This document shows positions 33,137 through 40,956 of a DNA stretch of 64,000 nucleotides, in pieces. Source of the DNA: a bacterium (GTDB taxonomy: Bacteria; Hydrothermota; Tepidihabitantia; Tepidihabitantales; Tepidihabitantaceae); NCBI GenBank assembly GCA_035505375.1, contig DATJQV010000075.1:147393-211392 (forward strand), given 5' to 3'. Both the position numbers and the translations under genes were made by a program. Numbering within the stretch: position 1 is the first letter of the stretch; every line of letters begins with the position of its first letter. The notes beneath the pieces are model-generated. The model saw only the letters and a list, made by a program, of their open reading frames with translations, was not told the origin of the DNA and ran no database searches.

Positions 33137-33166
33137 TTGACTTTCTCTCGTATTCCGGCATATTGA
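33137..33166 (+). promoter_or_regulatory. Leaderless-type promoter of pheS
   Basis: TTGACT (33137-33142), an 18-bp spacer, TATTGA (33161-33166), then seven bases and ATG at 33174. No ribosome site. Confidence 0.55.
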
Positions 33167-33173
33167 GGCAGCC

Positions 33174-34712
33174 ATGACGAAGCTGCCCGAAGCAGAGTAC
33201 CGTATCCTCGCCGCGCTTGAGGCGGGCAAGGCGCTTGCGGTCGCGGACATAGTGAAGCAGGCTGGGGCCGACCAGTCGCCCGTGATGGCCGGTGCGGCGA
33301 TGCTGGCGCAGCGCGGGCTGGTAGTGATTGCCGAAGAGTCGCAGGAGGAGTTCAGCCCTACCGACCTCGGTCGCGAGGCGGCGAACGGCTTCCCTGAGCG
33401 CAAGGCGCTGGCAGCGCTGAGGGCAGCGGGCGGTGCAGTCAATCTGTCCGAGCTTCCAAAGTTGCTGGGCAAGGACGATGTCCGGACCGAGATCAAGTGG
33501 CTGACCCGCAAGGGTTGGTGCACGCGCGATTCCGGCGTGCTCGCGGTGGCCGCGGCCGCCGACGCGAAGGGCGCGGACGAGTCATTCGTGGAGAAGCTCG
33601 CGGAGCTCGGACAGGCCACGGAATCCGAGCTGGCCGGCGCGGGCGTCGATGTGAAAGCGGCGCTGGAATTGCTCAAGGGCAGGAATGAGCTACTGAAGCG
33701 GAAGAAGCGCGTCAATCGTAAGCTCTCGCTGACCGATGCCGGCGAGGCGCTCAAGGCAGGCGGCATCGAGCCCGCGGTCGAAGTGAACCAGCTGACACCG
33801 GAGCTTCTCGCATCCGGCAAGTGGCGCGACGTCATGTTCAGGAAGTACGACCCGGGACTCGCTGCGGCACCGACATACCCGGGTAAAGAGCACCCGCTGC
33901 AGAGGGTCATCCAGGAGATTCGCCAGGCATTCTTCGAGATGGGTTTCGAGGAAGTCACGTCACCGACCGTGGACACGGCGTTCTGGGTTTTCGACGCCCT
34001 GTTCCAGCCACAGGACCATCCGGCGCGCGAGATGCAGGATACGTTCTACGTCGCCGAGCCGAAGCACGGCCGGCTGCCGGGAGAGGGACGCCAGACGCCA
34101 GACGCATCACGCCTTACGCCGGACCTTGTGGAGCGGGTGAGAAGGACCCACGAGAATGGTGGCGACACGGGTTCAACCGGGTGGCGCTACAAGTGGGACA
34201 TGGAGAAGGCGCGGCAACTCGTACTGCGCACCCACACGACCTCGGCTTCCATCCGCGCGCTCGCGGCGAACCCGAAGCCGCCGCGCAAGGTGTTCTGCAT
34301 AGGCAAGACCTTCCGCCGGGAGGCGACCGACCAGACACACCAGGCCGAGTTCATGCAGATTGACGGCATCATCATTGATGAGCAGGCGACACTCGCGACC
34401 CTGTTCGGCACGCTCGAGGCGTTCTACAGGAAGATGGGCGCGGAGGAAGTGAGATTCCGACCTTCGTTCTTTCCCTATACCGAGCCGAGCGCCGAGGTGT
34501 TTGCCAAGATGGGCAACCTTGGGTGGATTGAGATGTGCGGTTCCGGCGTGTTCCGGCCCGAGGTGACGCGGCCGCTCGGGTGCAAGGCGCCGGTGCTGGC
34601 GTGGGGCGGCGGGGTCGAGCGCATCGCCATGCTGCGCTACGGGCTCGAAGACATCAGGAAGCTGTACATGGCGGATATGGATTGGCTCCGCAATGCGAGG
34701 CTTAGCGGATGA
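33174..34712 (+). CDS. pheS: Phenylalanyl-tRNA synthetase alpha subunit, archaeal/spirochaete-type
   Basis: A 512-aa protein; ordinary bacterial PheS is about 340. Residues 1-200 contain winged-helix modules ('ILAALEAGKALAVADIVKQAGAD', 'KALAALRAAGGAVNLSELPKLLG') as in archaeal and eukaryotic alpha subunits. The class II core has 'HPLQRVIQEIRQAFFEMGFEEV', motif 2 'FRREATDQTHQAEFMQIDG' and motif 3 'LAWGGGVERIAMLRYGLEDIR'. It charges tRNA-Phe as an alpha2beta2 enzyme with PheT. Around residues 303-318 a repeat word (34086-34125) adds 'GEGRQTPDASRLTPDLVERV', lengthening a surface loop. Confidence 0.93.
   Translation: MTKLPEAEYRILAALEAGKALAVADIVKQAGADQSPVMAGAAMLAQRGLVVIAEESQEEFSPTDLGREAANGFPERKALAALRAAGGAVNLSELPKLLGKDDVRTEIKWLTRKGWCTRDSGVLAVAAAADAKGADESFVEKLAELGQATESELAGAGVDVKAALELLKGRNELLKRKKRVNRKLSLTDAGEALKAGGIEPAVEVNQLTPELLASGKWRDVMFRKYDPGLAAAPTYPGKEHPLQRVIQEIRQAFFEMGFEEVTSPTVDTAFWVFDALFQPQDHPAREMQDTFYVAEPKHGRLPGEGRQTPDASRLTPDLVERVRRTHENGGDTGSTGWRYKWDMEKARQLVLRTHTTSASIRALAANPKPPRKVFCIGKTFRREATDQTHQAEFMQIDGIIIDEQATLATLFGTLEAFYRKMGAEEVRFRPSFFPYTEPSAEVFAKMGNLGWIEMCGSGVFRPEVTRPLGCKAPVLAWGGGVERIAMLRYGLEDIRKLYMADMDWLRNARLSG
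34086..34125. repeat. Repeat word D inside pheS
   Basis: GACGCCAGACGCCAGACGCA followed by TCACGCCTTACGCCGGACC. It is built on a GACGCC/CACGCC unit, related to the AACGCCAAATGCC word at the scpB start. The pheS frame is preserved. Confidence 0.6.
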
Positions 34713-34839
34713 GATTTCACCGGAGCGGTCGAAGTCAGATGCTAGAGGCTAGAGTGCAGAAGCTAGAATCGCGGTGCAGGACCGGACTTCTGCAATGTGC
34801 AATCTGTGATCTAGAATCTAGAATCGTCCGGAGGACGAC
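34713..34839. repeat. Repeat-rich spacer between pheS and pheT
   Basis: The spacer is almost entirely made of CTAGAGGCTAGAGTGCAGAA-type and ATCTAGAATCTAGAATCG words (family C style). TGCAGAAG (34754-34761) is repeated inverted as CTTCTGCA. It ends with the GGAGGA ribosome site of pheT. Confidence 0.6.
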
Positions 34840-36672
34840 TTGCCAGTAGTTGGTATTGCCACGGCGACGCTCAAGCGGCTCATCGGCAAGAGCCTGAGCA
34901 AGGACGAACTCGTCGCCGCGATCGAGCAACTCGGAAACAATGTGGAAGGGACTGCGAGCATCACTGCGTTCCGTTGCGACAAGTGCGGGCAGGTGACCGA
35001 AGTCCTTGAACAGGAGAGCTTCAACGGTGCGTGCGAGTGGTGCGGCAGCATGGCGCTGGTCGAGACCGGCTCGTCCGAGGTCATCCGTATCAGCCTGCTG
35101 CCGGTGAGGCCGGACATGTTCGACGCCGCCGGGCTGGCGCGAGCGCTGCGCGGCTATCTCGGCATAGAGACCGGCCTGCCCGTGTACCGTGTGGAACCGT
35201 CAGGATTCAAAGTCACGGTGCAGCCGGGGCTCGAGAGCATCCGGCCATACATCGTCGCCTGCGTTGTGCGCGGCCTAGTTATGGACGACGAGACGGTGAA
35301 AACCGTCATGAAGATGCAGGAAAATCTGCACTGGGCGCTGGGGCGGAACCGGCGTCGCGCATCCATCGGTGTGTATGACCTCGATACGGTGGAACCGGAC
35401 TTCGAGTATTCGGCGGTGGCGTCCGATGGCGTGAAGTTCGTTCCCCTATTTGGCATGCCCGTTGACGAAGGGACGAGGGACGAGGGACGAGGGACGGGGG
35501 CAGCGGAGATGCGGGCCGCGACGCCGAAGGAGATACTTGAGAAGCATCCGAAGGGGGTCGGCTACAAGCACCTTTTGGAGAAGTTCGACAAGTACCCGCT
35601 GCTCTGCGACGCCGGCGGCAAGGTGCTCTCGATGCCGCCCATCATCAACAGCGAAGATACGCGAGTGACGCAGAAGACCCGGAACCTGTTCATCGACGTG
35701 ACCGGACCGGACAAGCATGCGATTGAGAAGACTATTGCCGTCATCGCCTGCGGGCTATCCGACCTCGGGGCCAAGATCGAGACGGTACAGGTTGTCTACC
35801 CGGATGCGACGAAGGAAGTTACACCCAACCTGAAGCCGCAGATACGCAGCATCGACCCGAAGGCTATCGAGCGCCTGGTCGGAGTCGAAGTGCCGGACAT
35901 GGTGAAGGTGCTCGAACGGATGCGCTACGGGGCGAAGCTCGATGGCGGCAGTCTTGCACTCCAGATTCCGGCGTACAGGGCTGACATCATGCATGACTGC
36001 GACGTCTTCGAGGACGTGGCGATCGGCTTCGGGTACCACAACATCACGCCGCGGCTCGTGCCGAGCATGACCGTGGGCAGCCACCAGCCGATCGAGGAGC
36101 TTTCGACAACTGCGCGGCGGGTGATGACCGGGCTCGGGTTTCTGGAAATCATGACCCCGGCGCTGACCAACGCAGCGGATCATTACGACAAGCTCGGGCT
36201 ATCGGCGCCCGAGCACTCTGTGCGGCTGGAGAACCCGATCAGTGTCGAACAGACCATGGCCCGCGAGCAGCTCATTACCGGGCTTCTGAGTACCCTCCGT
36301 GTGAACACCACCCGCGAGATGCCGCAGAGCATCTTCGAAGCCGGAGACTGCTTCGAACTGGAATCGGCGGAGGAGACCGGTGTCCGGACGCGGCGCAGGC
36401 TCGCGGCGGCAATCGCCGGTCCCAGGGCCGGCTACACCGACGCAAAGCAGGCATTGGACGCGCTGGCTCGCGAGTTTGGCCGCGACGCCCGGTTCGAGCC
36501 GTTCGAGAGCCCGACGTTCATCCCCGGCCGGAGCGCCCGCGTCTTCATCCGAGCGGGCAGCGGCGAGACAATCTGGGGCGTGCTCGGTGAAGTCCATCCG
36601 GCAGTGCTGGAGTCGTTCGGCATAACCCAGCCGACTTCTCTACTTGAAGTAGACCTCAGCATTATGTTATAA
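34840..36672 (+). CDS. pheT: Phenylalanyl-tRNA synthetase beta subunit, archaeal/spirochaete-type, with zinc-ribbon insert
   Basis: A 610-aa protein; bacterial PheT is about 800, archaeal about 550. It starts at TTG, which GGAGGA supports. The B5 domain ('RSIDPKAIERLVG...ILKVLERMRYGAKLDGGSLALQIPAYRADIMHDCDVFEDVAIGFGYHNI' region) and the catalytic-like domain are clear. Near residues 47-70 a 'CDKCGQ...GACEWCG' CxxC/CxxC insert looks like a zinc ribbon not usual for the family. At 35468-35500 repeat word B adds 'DEGTRDEGRGTG' in frame. It pairs with PheS to form the enzyme. Confidence 0.92.
   Translation: MPVVGIATATLKRLIGKSLSKDELVAAIEQLGNNVEGTASITAFRCDKCGQVTEVLEQESFNGACEWCGSMALVETGSSEVIRISLLPVRPDMFDAAGLARALRGYLGIETGLPVYRVEPSGFKVTVQPGLESIRPYIVACVVRGLVMDDETVKTVMKMQENLHWALGRNRRRASIGVYDLDTVEPDFEYSAVASDGVKFVPLFGMPVDEGTRDEGRGTGAAEMRAATPKEILEKHPKGVGYKHLLEKFDKYPLLCDAGGKVLSMPPIINSEDTRVTQKTRNLFIDVTGPDKHAIEKTIAVIACGLSDLGAKIETVQVVYPDATKEVTPNLKPQIRSIDPKAIERLVGVEVPDMVKVLERMRYGAKLDGGSLALQIPAYRADIMHDCDVFEDVAIGFGYHNITPRLVPSMTVGSHQPIEELSTTARRVMTGLGFLEIMTPALTNAADHYDKLGLSAPEHSVRLENPISVEQTMAREQLITGLLSTLRVNTTREMPQSIFEAGDCFELESAEETGVRTRRRLAAAIAGPRAGYTDAKQALDALAREFGRDARFEPFESPTFIPGRSARVFIRAGSGETIWGVLGEVHPAVLESFGITQPTSLLEVDLSIML
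35468..35500. repeat. Repeat word B inside pheT
   Basis: AGGGACGAGGGACGAGGGAC is a near-perfect tandem of GGGACGA. It is translated in frame as Asp-Glu-Gly-Thr-Arg-Asp-Glu-Gly-Arg in a loop. Confidence 0.7.
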
Positions 36673-36673
36673 T
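36644..36673 (+). promoter_or_regulatory. Leaderless-type promoter inside the 3' end of pheT
   Basis: TTGAAG (36644-36649), an 18-bp spacer and a perfect TATAAT (36668-36673), which overlaps the pheT stop codon. The ATG at 36681 lies seven bases later and has no ribosome site. Confidence 0.7.
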
Positions 36674-36680
36674 TGCGGAT

Positions 36681-37238
36681 ATGAGTAAATGTCCTCACTG
36701 TGGTGAAACCATGGGTAGTGATCAGACGACCTGCTTTGCCTGCGGTCAGCACAAACACGAACGTGGCCTTCGGCACAAGCATGGTGCCAGCCCGGTGGTG
36801 ATTATCGCCGCCTGCCTGTTGGTTGCCGTAGTGCTCGGCGGTGCTTATCTCGCCCACGCCAACGCCGCCAAGAAGCAGGCGGCCCAACTTGCGGAGCAGC
36901 AGTCGCAGCAGTCAGAGGATGCGAGCCGTCAGGCCACGCGCCAGTGGCGGGATGCGGAACGGGCCGCTAAGAATGACGATGAATCGCGAGGTTTTGCGGC
37001 GGAGCTGGACGACCTCGAATCCCGCTACCAGTCAACATGCACGCGCGTTGCATCACAGCCCACCCCACAGCAGAAGAGTATAATGAGTCAGGTGGAGGCT
37101 GAGATGAAGCGGCTCCGTCGCTCTGCCGTCTACATTGCTACGACGCCGGAGGAGCAGAAGCCGGCAATGCGAGACAGCATTCATGCGGGCGAACAGCGGG
37201 TCACCGACCTGACGAACCAGTTGTCCAGCCCTCAGTGA
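36681..37238 (+). CDS. Zinc-ribbon, single-TM, coiled-coil protein
   Basis: A 185-aa protein. The N-terminal zinc ribbon is 'CPHCGETMGSDQTTCFACGQ' (CxxC...CxxC). One TM helix follows ('SPVVIIAACLLVAVVLGGAYLAHA', about residues 37-58), then a Gln/Glu-rich coiled coil (about 62-180) presumably outside the membrane. No enzyme motif. The start is set by the TATAAT box seven bases upstream. Function unknown; similar layouts are common in proteins of unknown role. Confidence 0.78.
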   Translation: MSKCPHCGETMGSDQTTCFACGQHKHERGLRHKHGASPVVIIAACLLVAVVLGGAYLAHANAAKKQAAQLAEQQSQQSEDASRQATRQWRDAERAAKNDDESRGFAAELDDLESRYQSTCTRVASQPTPQQKSIMSQVEAEMKRLRRSAVYIATTPEEQKPAMRDSIHAGEQRVTDLTNQLSSPQ

Positions 37239-37469
37239 TTCCATAGCGGTTCTGAGTCTCCGGCCGCAAAGCGCAAACTGGGGCGGCGAGCGTTCAAACT
37301 GGACGCGGACCCGCAGTCTCAGCTACAGACAGATTTGGTATTACGCCGCTGCGCCGCGAGTGAGCGGCGTGACGCCTCCAGCCTGAGGTTGTGTGCCGCG
37401 TGCCGGTTTGCAGCGGCCGAAGGCTGCCGGCTCAGGTTGTAGGCTCAGCTTTCGGGCGGAAAAGGTCTG

Positions 37470-37979
37470 TCAGAATGGGGCGAAGTGCGCTTCGCTCCAG
37501 TACGATTCCTTCAACAGGCTGGCCTGCCGGCTCAATGCCGAGGCGTGCGTTTCTTCCCAGTTCGCCAGTTCCTCGAAGAAGTGCTTGACGGACGGCTGTT
37601 CGGCGTCGCGTGCCATAGTCCGGTAACGCGCCACAGTCGCCTCTTCCAGGGCTAGCCCGACAGCAAGCGCGGTCATCTCCCAATGCGCCTCGCCGATCCG
37701 CGAGCGCAGCGCTTCCGAGAATATCGGGCTGGGACCGGACAGGTCGGCGTGGGATGCAGCTTTCATTTCCTCAAGCGGCGTTCCCTCGATGATATGGTGG
37801 TACTGCCGTCGCAGCCATTGCTGGTGCTCGGTCTCCTCCCGGGCAAGCTGCATGAATACTTCGCGCCCCCGGGCGTCAGTGGTCCTGCTGGCCGCGACCG
37901 TATAGAACTGAACCCCGGTTTGCTCGGCGAGGATTGCCTCCTTGAGGGCAGCAACAAGCTGGTCTGCAGTCTGGTTCAA
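37470..37979 (-). CDS. Rubrerythrin/ferritin-like protein
   Basis: A 169-aa four-helix protein. Carboxylate motifs 'EAILAEQTGVQFYTVAA', 'AREETEHQQWLRR' and 'EEATVARYRTMARD...EELANWEETHASAL' form a probable di-iron site of the rubrerythrin type. The C-terminal rubredoxin domain of classical rubrerythrin is absent. A role in peroxide or iron handling is inferred from the fold. It is encoded two bases after the response-regulator gene. Confidence 0.8.
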   Translation of the reverse strand: MNQTADQLVAALKEAILAEQTGVQFYTVAASRTTDARGREVFMQLAREETEHQQWLRRQYHHIIEGTPLEEMKAASHADLSGPSPIFSEALRSRIGEAHWEMTALAVGLALEEATVARYRTMARDAEQPSVKHFFEELANWEETHASALSRQASLLKESYWSEAHFAPF

Positions 37980-37981
37980 CG

Positions 37982-38374
37982 CTACTGGTCGGAGGCGGCC
38001 GACGGCCCGGCGGCGAGGAGTTCGGAGACCTTGGCGAGCAGCGCAGGCTGGTCAACCGGCTTTCGGAAGAAGGCGCTGGCGCCGGCGTCGAGCACGAGCT
38101 TCGCATCACGCATGTCCACGACGCCCGATACGATGATCACGGGCGCCTTCACGTCGGGATCATTGCGGAACATCTCAATCGTCTTGTAGCCGTTGTTTAT
38201 CGGCATGTCCATGTCCGAGATGATGAGGTCGGGCTTGTGGTCCCATGCCGCCTCAAGCCCGGACTGTCCTTCCTCGCCGATTATGACCTGGTAACCGGCC
38301 GACTCAAGCAGCTTCTGTAGCATCAGGCGAATGCCGAGGTCGTCGTCAATCACCAGAATCGTCTTCTGTTCCAT
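37982..38374 (-). CDS. Single-domain response regulator (CheY-like)
   Basis: A 130-aa protein with only a receiver domain. Acidic pair 'DDD' near residues 10-12, phospho-acceptor Asp54 in 'DLIISDMDMP', conserved Ser83 in 'IIVSG' and Lys105 in 'FFRKPV'. No output domain, so it acts through protein contact. It is upstream of and probably co-transcribed with the ferritin-like gene. No cognate kinase lies nearby. Confidence 0.92.
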   Translation of the reverse strand: MEQKTILVIDDDLGIRLMLQKLLESAGYQVIIGEEGQSGLEAAWDHKPDLIISDMDMPINNGYKTIEMFRNDPDVKAPVIIVSGVVDMRDAKLVLDAGASAFFRKPVDQPALLAKVSELLAAGPSAASDQ

Positions 38375-38417
38375 TAGTTTCAGCTTATGGCCGGACTAGG
38401 AACTAGTCAAGCGAATG

Positions 38418-38897
38418 CTAGCTGCCTTGCTTGCCGCTCCAGCCGGTCACCTTCACCCGAATGACCGCAACGCCGGTGAGCCGTTCCGGCTTGAGCAGCC
38501 GAGCCTTGACCGGTCCCGGTTCCGGCTCGAGCCGCTCGATGAGCAGGCGCAGGGCGCGGAGCTTCTCATCCGGGTCGGCGACGACTTCTGCCCGGCCTTC
38601 GAACTGGACCGTGCGGTACTTGTGTTCGCACTCAGTGGCCACGTACCCGCAGTCCTCCAGCACCTGGCCATACACCTGCGGATTAGCTTTGATGACGTCA
38701 ATCTTCAGGCCGACCGGCGAGCAGTGGAAGTAAAAGCAGTTACGCTCAGCGTCAAACGCGTGACTGAGGGTGACAAGGTAGGGCTGGTTCTCAGTACACA
38801 GGGCCAGCGTCAGGTACTTCTGGCTCGCGATGATGCGGGCGATTTCGGCCGGGTCGGAGATGGCCCGGTCCGGGTGGCGTGTATGCCAGCTCTTCAT
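38418..38897 (-). CDS. Pyridoxamine 5'-phosphate oxidase-like flavin protein (NimA-like)
   Basis: 159 aa from the ATG at 38897, which overlaps the previous stop (ATGA). The blocks 'SDPAEIARIIASQKYLTLALCTENQPYLVTLSHAFD', 'CFYFHCSPVGLKIDVIKANPQVYGQVLED' and 'YRTVQFEGRAEVVADPDEKL' match small FMN-binding proteins of the PNPOx-like family. The substrate is unknown. It forms a pair with the flavin reductase-like gene. Confidence 0.85.
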   Translation of the reverse strand: MKSWHTRHPDRAISDPAEIARIIASQKYLTLALCTENQPYLVTLSHAFDAERNCFYFHCSPVGLKIDVIKANPQVYGQVLEDCGYVATECEHKYRTVQFEGRAEVVADPDEKLRALRLLIERLEPEPGPVKARLLKPERLTGVAVIRVKVTGWSGKQGS

Positions 38898-39412
38898 CGC
38901 GCCGTTCTCATCAGGCAGCGCGTAATCTCGCCGATGTACATGCGGTGGTAATCCTTCTTCGGGTAGTGGATGTCGGTCTTCGGGTCGAGGAATCGCCTTG
39001 GGTCGATGTCCGTCGTGTAGAGCTTGCGGCAGATGAACACGAGCCGGGCCTGCTTGAAGGTCACAGCGTCCTTGAAAGGAGTAACCGGTTCGAGGCCGGT
39101 CTCCCTCGCCTTGTCGTAGTCCCGTCCGGACTTCGAGCCGCAGAAGACCAGCGCCTTCCGGTACGTCTTCGTGAAGAACGACAGCGTGAACCGCTCGTTC
39201 GCCTCCATGAACTCGTAGGTGTAGCGCGTGGGCCGAACGAAGACGAACGAAACCGGACGGTTCCAGAGCACGCCCAGCCCGCCCCAGCTTGCAGTCATCG
39301 TATTCCACCGCTCCGGCGTGCCGGCGGTCACGAGCATCCATTCCAGGTCAATCAGCTTGAAGACGTTGTCCTTCAATCTGTACGGGTCAATCTTCATGAA
39401 TTCACTGGCCAT
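38894..39412 (-). CDS. Flavin reductase-like (flavoredoxin-type) protein
   Basis: A 172-aa protein. The start at 39412 is chosen because GAGGAG lies a few bases before it; an ATG at 39427 would overlap that site. 'VTAGTPERWNTMTASWGGLGVLWNRPVSFVFVRPTRYTYEFMEANERFTLSFF' is the FMN-binding split barrel signature. It is likely an FMN-dependent electron carrier. Its stop overlaps the next start (ATGA), so the two flavin proteins are coupled. Confidence 0.87.
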   Translation of the reverse strand: MASEFMKIDPYRLKDNVFKLIDLEWMLVTAGTPERWNTMTASWGGLGVLWNRPVSFVFVRPTRYTYEFMEANERFTLSFFTKTYRKALVFCGSKSGRDYDKARETGLEPVTPFKDAVTFKQARLVFICRKLYTTDIDPRRFLDPKTDIHYPKKDYHRMYIGEITRCLMRTAR

Positions 39413-39685
39413 TCCAGCTCCTCTCATCTTCGAACGAGATTATAGCGCCGGTCGCGGCTCCGGCAAACAGCGGGCGATGCCGTTGGCCTGCTTGACTTGC
39501 CATATCTCGTGTCTATTCTCTTGCCGCAATGGGCACGCCCCCATCCGCGCCTAACCCGGCCCGCGACCTCCTGGTCCGCAACCATGGAATGCCGTGTCCC
39601 CGCGGTTCCCTGGTTCAGGATGTTTCTCGGGCTCGGGAGGGCAACCCTGATCGTCCGGAATGTCACACAGTCGATGGGAGGTAGC

Positions 39686-40261
39686 ATGAAGAGTATCGCC
39701 GCCGCCGCAGTGCTTCTACTGCTGCTCGCAGGCAGCGCACGGTCGGCCGAGTCGTCCGCGCCGGGACCGATGGGAGCCCAGTACATGAAGGCCGGGCAGT
39801 ATGACAAGGCCGCTGACAGGTTCACCGAACTGCTTGGGGAACACGACCCCTTCCACTCCATCCTTGCGTATCTTTGCCGAGGTTGCTGCTACTACAAGAT
39901 GGGAAAGTTCCAAGCCGCAGAGAACGACGGTGACTCAGCCTTGGCAGTCGAGACGGAAGGATCGAGCCCAGAATCCGGGGCCGACCTGAAGTCGTTGGGC
40001 TACCTTCTGAAATCGTCGGCGTTTCTGACCCAGGGCGATTACGAAGCAGCACACGAAGCCGTGTGGAAAGCTGCCGGGGATCCCGGCCTGGCTCCATCTT
40101 ACTCCAGCATCTTCATCCCCTGGGTGCACGAAGTCCTAATGGAAGCGGACGGCGGCAAGCCCGTGCAACTCATCCCCCTGTACAAGGACCTGGGGAAGAA
40201 GACGTACGAGCTGCTTGTCAGCCTGATATCGACCGATGATAACGCATGGGACATACGTTAG
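39686..40261 (+). CDS. Secreted TPR-containing protein
   Basis: A 191-aa protein. GGGAGG precedes the chosen ATG and a signal peptide follows ('KSIAAAAVLLLLLAGSARSAES'). TPR-like helices 'GAQYMKAGQYDKAADRFTELLG', 'AYLCRGCCYYKMGKFQAAENDGDSAL' and 'KSSAFLTQGDYEAAHEAVWKA' fill the rest. In-frame ATGs upstream (39530 and others) are possible but would place about 50 residues before the signal peptide. It precedes the duplicated WG module. Confidence 0.75.
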   Translation: MKSIAAAAVLLLLLAGSARSAESSAPGPMGAQYMKAGQYDKAADRFTELLGEHDPFHSILAYLCRGCCYYKMGKFQAAENDGDSALAVETEGSSPESGADLKSLGYLLKSSAFLTQGDYEAAHEAVWKAAGDPGLAPSYSSIFIPWVHEVLMEADGGKPVQLIPLYKDLGKKTYELLVSLISTDDNAWDIR

Positions 40262-40295
40262 TTCCCTCGTCCGCCAAATTGACAAGGAGGTCTCA

Positions 40296-40775
40296 GTGAC
40301 TATTCGCGTGCTTGCATCAATGGCGATGCTCGGCTCTGTCGCCCTGGCTGAAATCCAGGGAGAGTTGGCCAATAGCGCCCCCCCGTGGTTCGTTGTTGAC
40401 GACTCATCCCACATCCACCAGTGCAAGTGGACGGGCTCCGGCGACACAGTCGGATTCTACGAAGGTGACACAGTCTACCTCTCGACCGGCGACGGCGATT
40501 GTGTCATGAGTAGCTCAGCGGACGGGGCCGGCCACCGGGCCGAGGTCTGGGTCACGGCGCTTGACTACACGGGCGGCGTGATTCTCAACGATGGCAGCCC
40601 GTGGCTCGTGGGCGACGACGACTCTAAATACCGGGTAGAGTTTCTCGATGGTCAGGCTGATTATTTCCACAAGGACGATTCCGTCATACTGTCGAAGAGC
40701 TCGGGCACTGGCTACATGCTGCGGGTCAGTGGGACCATCAAGGTGGCGAAGGTCTCGATAGAAGAAGATGAGTAG
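40296..40775 (+). CDS. Small secreted protein, module copy 1
   Basis: 159 aa, starting at GTG after AAGGAGG (40285-40290 region). The signal peptide is 'RVLASMAMLGSVALAEIQG'. The mature part is beta-rich with 'PWFVVDDSSHIHQCKW', 'GDTVYLSTGDGD' and 'DDSVILSKSSGTGYMLRV'. It shares roughly 60-65 percent identity with 42237-42716. No family recognised. It is always followed here by a WG-repeat gene, so the two may work together. Confidence 0.78.
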   Translation: MTIRVLASMAMLGSVALAEIQGELANSAPPWFVVDDSSHIHQCKWTGSGDTVGFYEGDTVYLSTGDGDCVMSSSADGAGHRAEVWVTALDYTGGVILNDGSPWLVGDDDSKYRVEFLDGQADYFHKDDSVILSKSSGTGYMLRVSGTIKVAKVSIEEDE

Positions 40776-40956
40776 CACCTGCTCGCTTTTCGCGGCGCTC
40801 GGGATGACGGCAGACGCTATCGCATCACGTTGCGGTTGTGATTGAGGATCATACATCTCTTTCCTCGCCGAGATTCGGCGAAGCCTGAAGGAACTGACGG
40901 AATGAGAGCAGCCATCCGGTCCACCGGGCGGCTGCAAACAAAGGAGACATGACATC
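40776..40956 (+). repeat. Duplicated intergenic segment, copy 1
   Basis: Nearly the same sequence follows copy 2 (42717-42897), including GCGGTTGTGATTGAGG, GCAGCCATCCGGTCCACCGG and AACAAAGGAGACATGACATC before the ATG. It is part of the tandem module duplication and probably carries conserved expression signals. Confidence 0.75.

Noticed and set aside
39530-39685. Upstream start(s) for the secreted TPR gene near 39530
   Set aside because: A promoter-like TTGACT/TATTCT lies before it, but a signal peptide and GGGAGG site at 39686 fit better.
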